Of a DNA stretch of 64,000 bases, positions 35,149 through 45,851 are shown one piece after another. Both the position numbers and the translations under genes were made by a program. The notes under the pieces are model-generated. The model was given only the letters and a program-made list of their open reading frames with translations. It made no database searches and had not been told where the DNA came from. Source of the DNA: Tubulanus polymorphus. Taxonomy: Eukaryota; Nemertea; Palaeonemertea; Tubulaniformes; Tubulanidae. How positions within the stretch are numbered: position 1 is the stretch's first letter; the number at the start of each line of letters is the position of its first letter. The stretch lies in the NCBI RefSeq assembly GCF_964204645.1, contig NC_134027.1, positions 3,274,485 through 3,338,484 of the forward strand. Direction: 5' to 3'.

Positions 35149-38100
35149 TCATGATTTTATCGCCTTAATTATCGGAATATAAAACTGAGCCATTAGTGCA
35201 TCATCTTTAAGACACCGTTGGTAGTCCAAACAGCGCACCGTATCTAACAAACCAGTTGGAGGTAAACTCGAGTCTATGATTATTGGGATTACTCGTTTGC
35301 CAGTATTAAAAGCTACGCGCAACTCTGCCATGCATCTGGCGTCGTTGTAGTAATTTCGACTTAACACTGCTATCATTGTTTTAGACATGATAATGTCCTC
35401 CCTCGTTATATTAATAATTGAACTGCGGGAGTTCGCGCTATATCCTGGGTCGGGGTTTGTTGAGTAATTCATCCTGGTGGCTACGCTCGGTTTTTCACAA
35501 AGCAGGTCACAAAACGGTTGTTCTGCTGTTTCTAATAAAGCCACTAGTTCACATTGAACCCAAGCATCATCTTCTTCTGAACTCGAGATGAAAGTCTCAA
35601 ACTCAACGTACGCTTTTGTGTCGAGAGGGGAAACATTTTCCTGAAAATAAACGACTTTCCTTTTTATGTTTCACGATATCATTGGTTGGTTTTGAAGATT
35701 GAGTCAAAACTTACCTGGTCAATTGAATTTTGTTGTATATTAGGAGGAATAGCAATTGTACGTATCACACCGTTACATATGAATTTCAATTCCCCGCCTG
35801 TAAAGTTCTGTTCTAATGAACCGCCGTGTGTGGAAAGAACTGAAAGGTGCAACTTGTTATTATAGCTACAATGACACGTAATTCCGCACGAGTATTTCAA
35901 AAAAGGAAATTGTTTTAGCCGAATCAGATTTATAATTTCATCAACCCATCGCAAAGTTCGAAAAATATCTTCTTTATTCATTTTATCCTCGCCAATCGTT
36001 GTCTTTATTAAGTTTTGTCCAATCGATGCTTTCATTAATTCTAGTTTACAAAATACGCCAGGACCAAACTTAAATATACCACAATCCTTGAAGAGGCGAG
36101 GAGTAAAAGTTCCAATTGACATTTGGTAACATTTAGCCAAAAGGGTCAAAAACATAGCTTCCGGATAGAAATAACCAAAATCGAAATAAAAGTCGAGCGA
36201 AAGTTTGCATACCGGTAACACGGACTCGTTCACGCTTAACGGCAATCTATAAGGTACAATGAACATCTCTTCCGATTCGGTAGAGAACGGTATGATCAAA
36301 TTCACTGCTCGAAGGATGTCTAAAATACAATCTAAATCACCGACTGTATTTTGTAGCATAAAGCGAAGTAAAGCGGGCGATGTGACACCTGTACGACACA
36401 GCGAATTCCAAGCCGATTCTAGGTGTTTAGGAACGACTGTCAGATAGTTTCCGGCTAGTGATTCTACGCAATCGGCGAGAATCTGCGGTTCGAGTAAAAC
36501 GTAACGAAATAATCGAGGATCATTCGATTTGAAGAATATTTCTCCGTAATCATTAAAAAACTCCAGCATCCTTAGGAAATGAGCTTCTTTCTCAAATCCG
36601 ATGTCTTCTTTCATCTTCGACCACAAATCGAAATAACTAACGATACAATCACGGCGATAATTCCGTCTGATTGTTTTAACATAATCTAAAAATCCTAACC
36701 ACTTAACTGGTATCAAACGATTTGCGTATTCGGCTTCACGTGTAGTCTTTAGGATCATTTCTTTTAATTCATCGATATCCGTATCCCATCCATTGCATTC
36801 TCGATATCTATTTTCTAACGTGAACAGTGGACATTCATTTCGACTCGAGTTTAGAGCGAGACGTCCACCGAATACTGGATACAGTTCTCTCTTCATCATA
36901 GAAGCAATTCCATTAGTTTGATTGTTGTCTAACGATGCCCTATGTGTACCTATTAGAAATATCAACGAATCTCGATGGTGAGCATGGGCAAAAACAGAAT
37001 TCAACCAATAGAGGATTCGTTCCATTTGCCAATCTGGGCGTTCGTAAGCATCTTCTAGCGAGAAAACGACCAAATATATGGAATGCTTTGCCATAAATAT
37101 ATGGTGTCCCACATGGTACAATTCATTTCCCGAACAGTCCAACAGACAAAGTCTTTGTGGCCAGGTTGTTGGGTTGCTGCATTTTATATCCCAAATCAGC
37201 TGGGCGGGAACCGAATCATTTCGGATAAGGTAATGCCTGCGTATTTCCGATGCTATTGCTATCGTGCATCCTAATATAGCTAAAAACAAGTACCAGCCAT
37301 CGGTGAACAATGCAGTCCAAGAAAACCTCCATCCCATATATATTCCACCTAACATGCCTACCTCCCATCCATAAACGATCACCAATAACCTGCTGTGTCC
37401 GAATAGTCGTCTTAGTCTGTGGCCAAAAGTTAAACCCCTTACAAACGAAAATCCGTAGATAACTCCAGTGCATGTCGCCAGTAGTAATTCCGATTCGATT
37501 TTCATTGAAACCATCATTACTAACATTGTTAATGCCGAAGTAAGCGAACAGACACAAATCAATATTCGTCTTTTCATGTTATGGAATTTGCTCTGAATGA
37601 GAACGCCGAGGACAAAGCTCAAAAACAGGAAAATTATTTGCAGGATATTCATGATTTCGTTTTCGCCACTTTTTAGGTTGAAAGAATGAGTTTGAGCGAG
37701 TTGTGTAACGATTCCCTTGTAAGCTGGAGGAATTAGCGTACATAACGCTACGGCCATACCAGCTCTACCCCCAGTTCCCAGTGATGCGCTTAGCAATGCA
37801 AAAACTCCCGACGAGATGAAAGTGCGGGATAAGATGGCCCATAGCGCATCATACTTTTCCATCGTCCGAATTCCTGAACACATTTCTGGTAGCATTATCG
37901 TACTTATATAGTTTAGAATAACTAGGATGATCGCCAGTCCGTTGCCTTGGTTGAAACCCTCGATGTCATTTTTCCACAATATGGAAACTGGAACGACAGC
38001 TAACAGAAGTAACGGTGTAAAACCTAAACGTATTCCGTGTAAACATAACAGGATGAACGTTATTATACCGGTAATGAAAAAGGTCACCATCAATATAACT

Positions 38101-38504
38101 CCATTGAGTAAGAGTATGTATATCGGAGTTGCGATATGTGTCAAGAGATTACTCGTTCCTAGTATAGTGAAATACGAAGCAGCTTGTTGCACTTCAGTGT
38201 AGCGACTGTTGTCAATCTTTTTGTACGAACCATCAACAAAATATTGCTCGATTCCAAATGTGCTCTCTCCGTCTCTTTCTGAATGGGGAATTCCCATTAG
38301 TAATTTTCGCGAACTTGTTTTTCCGACTCCCGAATCTCCGAGAAACATAACTTTCCTGTAAGCACAAGTGATATTCCCAATTTTCATCGCATTTTCATAT
38401 TTCTCTTTAACTTCAGCGCCGTAGATACTCATTTCTTCTTGCGATAAGTTCAAGTTTTGCAGCGTTTTTGCCCTAATAGCCGCCATTCTTTCTGAACCTG
38501 ACAT
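35149..38504 (-). CDS. Roc(split by multi-pass membrane block)-COR-TIR protein
   Basis: Two coding exons (38504-35715 and 35640-35149), joined CAG|GAA in phase 0, give 1093 residues. The start MSGSERMAAI follows a probable 5'UTR splice acceptor at 38569. Residues 51-100 begin a Roc GTPase: P-loop GDSGVGKT (56-63) and switch-like STFGIE (81-86). From about 121 to 420 there are nine to ten hydrophobic helices. The Roc fold then resumes: LLDCSGNE (454-461, G3) and GTHRASLD (519-526, G4). A COR domain follows at about 590-920. The 3' exon is a TIR domain (935-1093) with FETFISSSEEDDAW, a DPG in the BB-loop region, IAVLSRNYY, and Glu1036 in CMAEL at the position of the NADase glutamate of other TIRs. 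No LRRs. Probably a membrane-embedded ROCO GTPase in innate-immune or stress signalling (inference). Confidence 0.85.
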
Positions 38505-38789
38505 GATCGTGTCGCCTTGTGAGAATATGATCCTCAGTTTAATCTGCAGATGATGAAACAACTTCCGCCTGGAAAGAGTATGCAGTATGCAGTATGCACA
38601 TGTATTTATACTCTTTCCATATATAATCACATAAATTGATAACAGCGGACAGATTCTATGACTAATCGGTGTCCTAAAAACCCGGCATCTGCGTCGATAA
38701 CCAATGGTAGCCGTCTAGAGAGTGTTTGGGGGAAACCGTGCGTTTTCTCTTTTCAGTAGTACAGCTCGTATAGCTGATCGGTGTACAGC
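38505..38789. promoter_or_regulatory. Divergent intergenic region
   Basis: This 285-bp gap separates the start codons of the Roc-COR-TIR gene (minus) and the cysteine-rich gene (plus). On the minus side a splice acceptor (CTCTTTCCAG, ending 38569) implies a 5' non-coding exon further upstream. On the plus side the segment from about 38,668 (GTGTCCTAAAAACCCGG) is duplicated at about 39,818, so the tandem duplicate copied promoter DNA too. Confidence 0.5.
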
Positions 38790-39557
38790 ATGCGCAGCAA
38801 CATGTTTCATGTACAATTCCTCGTCTTGTCATTCTTAGTCGTTACGGTATCGAGCCGTCAACCAAGAAGAGCGGGTGATCAGCCACCAGAAGGATACTGT
38901 CAGGATTTCAAATGGGGCGGAAAGATACGAGTCCATTGGTACGCGTGCTGTAATAATTGTAGAAGCGGTAACAAGACGGGTGTACCATGCGACGGGAAAA
39001 CTTATCATTCTGCATCTGCGTGTAAGTATGATTAGAACTGGTGCCCACTGGCGCCGATCACAGTTTTTATGACAATAATCCTCTCGTTGATTTTAGATAC
39101 ATACTGTGATGGTTGTGGAGTTGATTCCAAAGCAGGAGATGGAGCCAAACGCATGGCCGACAAGTTCGCATGTGGAGGTTGCAGGGGTCAAGACCAAATA
39201 GCCAAAGAGTGTGAAACTTGGTGGCGCAAAATCCCTGGCTTCTGTTGGTCATTTATCAAGTGTTTCGAAAAGAAATGCAAAATGGCGCACGGAAAAGGTG
39301 GACTTACGCCAAAATCATGTTACAACGGGATATGTGAGGCGGGTGAAACACCCGAGAACTGCCCCATGGATTGTTGTTACAAAAATAATCCTAAATGTGA
39401 TTGGACACTAACAAATGCTGGTAATAAGACATGTATTCCATTATGTTGTAGTCAGCCAGGATGCTGCAATGCGGCCGTGTCCATTGTCCAAGGCAATATC
39501 AGAATGTTGAGCCTGATTTTGTTTTCTTTGTTAGTTTCCCTTAAAATCTGTGAGTGA
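38790..39557 (+). CDS. Cysteine-rich secreted protein, probably GPI-anchored
   Basis: Two exons (38790-39021 and 39097-39557, phase 1) give 230 residues. An N-terminal signal peptide (FHVQFLVLSFLVVTVSS) is followed by a cysteine-rich region with CCNNC, CDGCG, CGGC, CCYKNNPKC and CCSQPGCC clusters. NGICEAGETPENCPMDC (about 183-199) resembles the C-x-NGxCxxGExxxNCPxDC pattern found in various extracellular proteins. The last 17 residues are hydrophobic (MLSLILFSLLVSL) with a short polar tail, fitting a GPI signal. The overall family is not recognised. It is divergent from the Roc-COR-TIR gene. A broken partial copy lies 250 bp downstream. Confidence 0.7.
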
Positions 39558-39807
39558 ATGAATATCTTTGTGTGGCCATTAAGAAAATACACGAATGTAT
39601 ATTTAAATTGTGGACGCGGTATTCGATTGAGGACCTATATTTACAATTCGCAAAAGTAGCATGATATTCTTCAATGGAATTCGGCGGAACATCGAAATGA
39701 CCCGTATTGCCAAAACGAAGGAAGACAATTTCCAATAAGCGAATAATCTAAAGCAGGCGCAGTTAATGCAGCGCCAAGATATGGCGAAATAAGGAAAGGG
39801 TCAGATA

Positions 39808-40070
39808 AGCAGATAAGTGTCCTAAAAACCCGGTATGTCAATGGCAATAGATAAGTCGATAATCAATGAGAGGTTTAGTGTTTAGGGGTAACTGTGTAAC
39901 TGTTACATTCAGGAGCAACATGTTTCATGTCGTTCTGGATCGTTGCGGTATCCAGTAGTCAACCAAGAGCGGATGATCAGCCACCAGAAGGATACTGTCA
40001 GGAATTCAATAGGGCGGAAAGATTAGTGTCCATTGGTTTTCGTGCTGTACCAGTTGTAGAAACGTTTTAG
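39808..40070 (+). pseudogene. Truncated duplicate of the cysteine-rich gene's promoter and first exon
   Basis: From GTGTCCTAAAAACCCGG through CAACATGTTTCATG and AGCCACCAGAAGGATACTG to a diverged GTTGTAGAAACG, the order matches 38,668-38,970 of the neighbouring gene. The copy has lost about 28 bases of the signal-peptide segment, carries further small deletions that shift frame, and stops at TTTTAG. Nothing corresponding to the second exon is seen before 40,325. It is a dead partial tandem duplication. Confidence 0.8.
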
Positions 40071-40325
40071 AGTGCATGGCCCAACGCATTCAAAATGTAC
40101 TCCGCTTTTACTAATAGAATTGTCTTACATTTGTTTTCGCAATAAGAATTCCTTTGAAGCACGATACACTGCTGTGGATAGTGAATTAGTCGTCCATATA
40201 CGCTTTGCTTACGAATCAACGAACATAAATTAAGTCAACATGACCGATATATAATATAATTTTAATATATTTTAATATGTTTCTTTCTATTCACTTATAT
40301 ATATAACGAGTGTGCATTGTTTAGT

Positions 40326-43300
40326 TTATCGGGATTTGAATCTTTTAAATGCTCTTGGTTCTACTTGTTTGCGGCCAAATCGTCTTTTTTGAGCTGTACC
40401 ATTTCGTTCATATGACGAGCGATCAGGTTTATTTTTAAATTTTCCTTGAGTGCGCAAAGCTCGTTTCCTTTTCAACCTGAAAGCCTGTAGAACACCAAAT
40501 ACATGTAATCAGTTATAAAACTTTACATAGAACAACTCAAGTATGCAGTAGTCCAACTTTGTGTTAAACTTACTTCAATAGCTTTTTGCCTATTTTCGTT
40601 CCAATTTTCTCGAAGTTCATCTGGATCTTCGGTAGCCTGGAAAAACTCTATTCCTTCTAAAAATAGAATCAGAAGTGATTGAAACAATGAATTCACCGAC
40701 AGAGAATACAAAGCATGCAAGACAGAATATTGTACCTTTTATTCTGATATCATCTATAGTAAAGAAAAACGTGTCTCTACAAGATTCCACAATCGTACCT
40801 TGGTTTTCATGAATATTACTACGAAAAGATCCAACATAATAATAGTTACAGTATATGTAATCCTAACTAAGAATGCACAAGAAAAAAGCGGTGTACACAA
40901 TGTATTTTCTCAATTTTTAATACCAGTACCTGCTGGAACCTTTTTCCTCAGTTTCATGTTCTATTTTGTCATTTTCGCTGGTATCCATGTTACATTTATC
41001 ACGCCATGACAAATCAACACTTTCACTCTTTCGATTTTCCGCCAAATTTGGCTTTGCTAAGAATTACGGTAAATATTCAAATGTTAAATAAGACCGCAAG
41101 ACCTACCATAACTTAACACCAAATAACACGAGCAAACTTAATGATAATTCTTATCTTACACACAATATTCAACTCACTCTTTTCAACAGTGGCTTCAGTG
41201 TTAGAACTATCTCCAAAGAATGAAAACGGTGTCTTTTCTGAAGAATCAATAGCATTTTTTAAGTCTGCAGCTACTTCGTAAAAACGTTCTTTCGATACTT
41301 CTGGCTCTGTCCTCACTTCAACTTCGTCTTCACCTAATTTTGATTTCTTCGATTTTCTGAAAAAGGTATACATGGACCCTGTGTAAAATATGAAGAATAA
41401 CAAACGCACATGATATTATGCTCAATCCATTATGCTCAATACTTTTCTGGTTTTAATTTAGAATCATTCTTGATCTCATATTTGTCATGATCTTCCCGAG
41501 TTGGATCATATCGAACATGTGTTGTGCTAGAAAAGAAAATAAATACATGTCCACATAAAAAATTTAGCGCCAAGAGATAAAGACAGTACTGTAACTACAT
41601 CAAGATACTCACCTTATATCGCTTTTCTTCCTCGATGTCATTAAAACTTTATTGCCTAAAATTCCTTTCAGTATATTCAGACTTCTTTCCTTTTCAGCCA
41701 CATTACATTCAGCAGTTTCAACATCTATCATAAACAAGATAAAAACTCTTGATTGTTACCAAAGCAAAGGTAAAGACATTATAGTCTCTTTAAGTTTGTT
41801 TCTCGAGTTACCTGAAATAAATTGCTTAAATTTTCTGAGCAAAGAATCCATAAGCACAATTAGAGTACGGCCACTGCTACATCTAATTTTTAAAAGTTCA
41901 GTTGCCACTTTATTTGAGAAATATGCGTCGTCATCATATTTTTCAAGAATTTTACAGTGCTCTAAAGAATGATTGTAATCACCGGGATGCTTTAAAGCAG
42001 CTATGCGCAACAAATCTTTACCAAGCCTCTCATTATTGGAAGCCATTTCAACGAGCAATTCAAACTCGCCAGACTTCTTCATTTTGTCTATGAACAGATC
42101 GATTTGACCATGTAAAGATTCGTTTTCTAGAAAAACAGATACCGTTCACATATTACAATTGAAAACACTCTTGAGTATCGAAGGAGTATGAAACAGTCAA
42201 ATAATTCATGTAATATGGTTCCATACTACATACCATCATCAGAAATATCTGCCAAAAACCGTTTATCCATTCGAAATCTCTCATCAGTGCCAATTTTATT
42301 TTGAAGTTTCATTAACTAAAAAAGAAAATTCTTCTTGTTATATATGATTATATCAATCTGTACAGTTTTTCTTGAATTATTAACTTCACCTACCTGCTGT
42401 CCAGATTTCCCTTCAAACTGTGGTCGCTCCCGGAACATATCCTGATTATCACTGTCACTACTTCCTGCATTATCGTCGTCTGAGTCATCGCTATCAAACA
42501 GCTTCGGTTTTGAATCTTCCACTTTTTTGTTTTTTGCAGACTTAACCTGATAATAAAACATTCATAGTTATTCAATCAATATCAACCATTTTTGGTACTT
42601 GATTTATTGATTAGAAATAATCTAGCAGTCAAGTCTTACTTTCTTGATTTTTGGTTGTTCTATATTATTGGTACTAACTTCTGGTAGAGACTCCATATCT
42701 TCATCTTCCGAGTCAAATACAACACGTTTGTTTAAAGGTTGTGAATCCTATCAATGAAAAATTAATACATGTACAATGTTCTTCCATTTCCTTTGCCTTA
42801 ATGATAATTTCATATTAAGTAATGAATGAGTGTTTACCACTTGCTTGAGAGCTGCTTGTATTGCCAATTTCTTAACTGATGCCTCCTTTCCACGTAGCCG
42901 CAAACTTTCAAGTCGTTTCTTGTTATCTAATTCATGTTTCTTTGCTGAAAATGTTACATTCAAGATTAAAACCTCTTTTATAAAACAAATGCATGTTTGA
43001 ATCTCAGGACTAACCTGCTGTTGTTTTCAGTAAATCTTCATTCGAATGGCCATTTTTGGAAGCTCCCTTAGAATCGTTTTTAATCACAGCACTTATCTGC
43101 TTTATATTTGTGGTATTTCTATCTCTGTCTTCCTCACTGCTAGAACTGCTACTTTCATCAGATGAAGATGGTTTTTGTGAGGTGCCAGATACAGTTTTGT
43201 CTGAATTAGTATTATCATTTTCACTGTGTTTAACTTTTGCATTCTTTTCTACATCACTACTATCTCTACTGCTACTTTCCGCTGATTTCTCATTAGTTTT

Positions 43301-44926
43301 TGAGCGGACTTTAGTTAGTTTTTTCGCCTTTCGCGTTTTATTCGGTAAAATCTTTGAATTTTCAACTATCGCATCTGTATCATCCGATGATGAACTAGGA
43401 TGGAGTTGAGAGTTAACTGACTTCTGTTTGGGGTTTTTACTGGCAACAATCATATCATCGGTGTCATCTGATGAATAATCAACGTCTTCGCCCTTTTTAC
43501 GCCAATTAAATGCATCATTTACCCCAACAACTTCAAAATCATTTGTATTATTCAATTTTCTGTCATTTAAATCTGATGAAATTCCACCTTTTATAGAATT
43601 TGAGCTCGAGTGACTAGAATTAGAAGTTGCTTTTTTACTGAACACATCACTCTGTTTGTCAACAACTTTATCATCAGAAGACAGCTCGTCACTAGAATCA
43701 GATGATGACGAGCTGCTCGAATCACTACTACTAGATTTTTTTACCGACTGTTTTTCAGTTTTGGTTTTTCCTTTTAAATGCCGAGTGTTTGAATCTGCAT
43801 CCGATGAATCGCTATCACTACTGGATGAATCTGAAGCTGGTTTTTTCACATTTCTAACAGTGGGTTTTTCATTGATCTTCTTGGTTTTTTTACTCGGTTT
43901 TTCATCTGAATCTGAATCTGATGAACTCGAATCTGAAGATGAAGAACTACTTTCAAACTTTTTCTTGGTGTTTTTCTCATGATGTTGCTTTTCGTGCACA
44001 TCATCTTCTATTTGCCACGTCAGGTTACTGATGTCGTTTCCCGCATTGATTTCATCCTCTTTTAATTTTCGAATGTTATGTACAAATTTTGAAGGGTTAA
44101 TCGTTATCGTTTTTCTTGCATCCGTTTCTTTTGATAAATGCATTATGGGTAAAGGTCGACCATATTTGCTGACTACCCAATCCTAGAAAATAGTTCACAA
44201 CGCATGAGATATATACCCGGTATATACATATAATTGAGATGTCTACAGTGAATTATCATTTTGAAATTTACATACCTTTTCCCCAGGAACTGAGTCACCC
44301 GGTTTAGCTTTAGGTATAAACTCGGGCGGTGGAGGTTTCGAAGCAGAACTATCAGTTTTATTGCGCTGCTCACGTTCCCTTCTTAATCTAAATCCATTCA
44401 TAAAATGAAGTACATTTTTAATGATTCCGTGTGCATTTTCTTCGAAAACGAACATAACAGAAACAATTAAACTCTTTTTACCTGTCGAGAAAACTCTCTT
44501 TAGCCAATTCGACTGTAATTTGTGCACCATTCCATTTTGTTTTGTTGAAGGTTTGGATACCTAAATTTACAAGTCAAAACCCATCATTATTAATCAACTA
44601 TCACTTTAAGAAAACTATTAAAAACTAAATTTCCCAACTTACATCTCTGAATACGATTTTCTTCGCCTTCAATATTCAAATGCGCAAAAGCATTAGTCAC
44701 ATTACCTGAAAAATAAAAATGAAACATAACTTCTGGTTGTTCATGACACTTATTTTCATGATGCAGAGATTTTTAGATAAAATGCCTTCGTACCTTCCTC
44801 ATCACGCCGGAGTTTTATTTCAACCGCAGTCACATCGCCGAACTGTTTGAATCTATCGGCTAAAGCATCGTCAGTGATATCAGAAAACAAACCACCGATG
44901 AACAAACGTTTCTTTTGAAATACCAT
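40326..44926 (-). CDS. NOL8-like nucleolar RNA-binding protein
   Basis: Seventeen exons keep phase: 44926-44794, 44705-44643, 44560-44482, 44387-44276, 44182-43015, 42944-42838, 42747-42640, 42546-42394, 42315-42234, 42126-41812, 41724-41613, 41526-41443, 41356-41178, 41056-40930, 40818-40736, 40656-40574, 40484-40326; 1048 residues. The N-terminal RRM (KRLFIGGLFSDI, then FAHLNI) is followed by the conserved LAKESFL and WVVSKYGRPLPIMHL segments, a long acidic Ser-rich region, FEGKSGQQ, IGTDERFRMDKRFL, VRYDPTREDHDKYE, and a Lys/Arg-rich C-terminus. These match vertebrate NOL8, a nucleolar protein needed for pre-rRNA processing that is linked to Ras-related GTPases. The 105-residue exon at 42126-41812 has no counterpart that I can recall in human NOL8. 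The gene is divergent from LTA4H. Confidence 0.92.
41812..42126 (-). other. Extra symmetric NOL8 exon (phase 1-1, 105 codons)
   Basis: It lies between the exon ending RFLADISDD and the exon starting DVETAECNVAEKERS, where human NOL8 has only a short acidic linker. It is predicted mostly helical (FELLVEMASNNERLGKDLL, then ATELLKIRC) and compositionally unlike the acidic Ser-rich neighbours. Both flanking introns are phase 1, so inclusion or skipping keeps frame. Acceptor TTTTCTAG and donor TTTCAG|GTAACT are good. Confidence 0.75.
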
Positions 44927-45851
44927 AGTTCAACACGAGAATCAATTCATCTGTCTGAAATAAACGTGTAGAAATAAACGTGAGAAACGTGTAGTAGGTA
45001 GCAATAAAATTCTTATCGAATTGACTTAAATATACTGAATGTTTTGATATTGGCAACTAATGAGAATCGACAGTAACAACAAATAGAGAATCGAGATACT
45101 TCAAACAATTATCAGAGAGGGGATTCCTTTTGATACTTACAAAATATGAGCATCAGTTTTATTTTAGTGAACCAAACCACGTTTTGAGCAATGAATTCAA
45201 TACAATTCAACTGAAACGCTACTGTGGCAATTGTGTTTTGAAATAAAACACGGAAACGGAATGGGACTCTATTTTTGAGGCCAAAGCCGTCGATTACGGA
45301 CGACGATTGATGTCACATGATCAAAATATGGCGAATTCCTTTTAACTTGAAAGTGAAAGTTTAGCGAATACGGTAATCGTTGAAACGTGCGTTACTCCGT
45401 TATTCAGGTAACTTAATGTGGAACTTAACAGTTTAATTAACTCCTTGAAATCTGACTGGGACACAGAGCTGAATTTAAAAATTAAACGGATTCGATGAGT
45501 TGAGTAAAAAACGACAGCCCCTGTCCTCGTCGTCAACTTCAGTCAGTTTCACTTCACTTCACTGAAGTCTTCAGTCTGCCGTGCCGGCGTCATTGTCCAG
45601 TTAAACTTTTAAGTATGCGGTGTCTGTATAGAATGAATGCCTAACCCTTAAGGATACTCACTAGAATTCACATAAAGTTTAAAGATGGCTTTTGACGACG
45701 AGCACGCAACTGACTGAGTACTAGTAGGCCTTATATGTATGCTTATACCATATGGTTAATGAACTTTCGATAATGAACGTTGCCAACAAGGATATGTTCA
45801 TTTTTTCTACGTTTTAACTTCAGTTTCATTTTTTCTAAGTTCAGTAAGAAG
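44927..45851. promoter_or_regulatory. Divergent NOL8 / LTA4H intergenic region
   Basis: The 925 bp between the two start codons contains no further coding sequence I can support. It probably holds both promoters and 5' UTR exons. An ATG-poor AT-rich stretch precedes LTA4H; the frame upstream of its ATG at 45852 is open but lacks another ATG. Confidence 0.4.

Noticed and set aside
41812-42126. Idea that the 105-codon helical exon is a separate nested gene
   Set aside because: It has consensus splice sites on both sides and phases that exactly fit the NOL8 exons around it, so it is better explained as an extra NOL8 exon.
43056-43982. Two plus-strand Leu/Ser-rich frames opposite the NOL8 acidic region
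   Set aside because: Antisense shadows of the Ser/Asp/Glu-rich low-complexity exon of NOL8.
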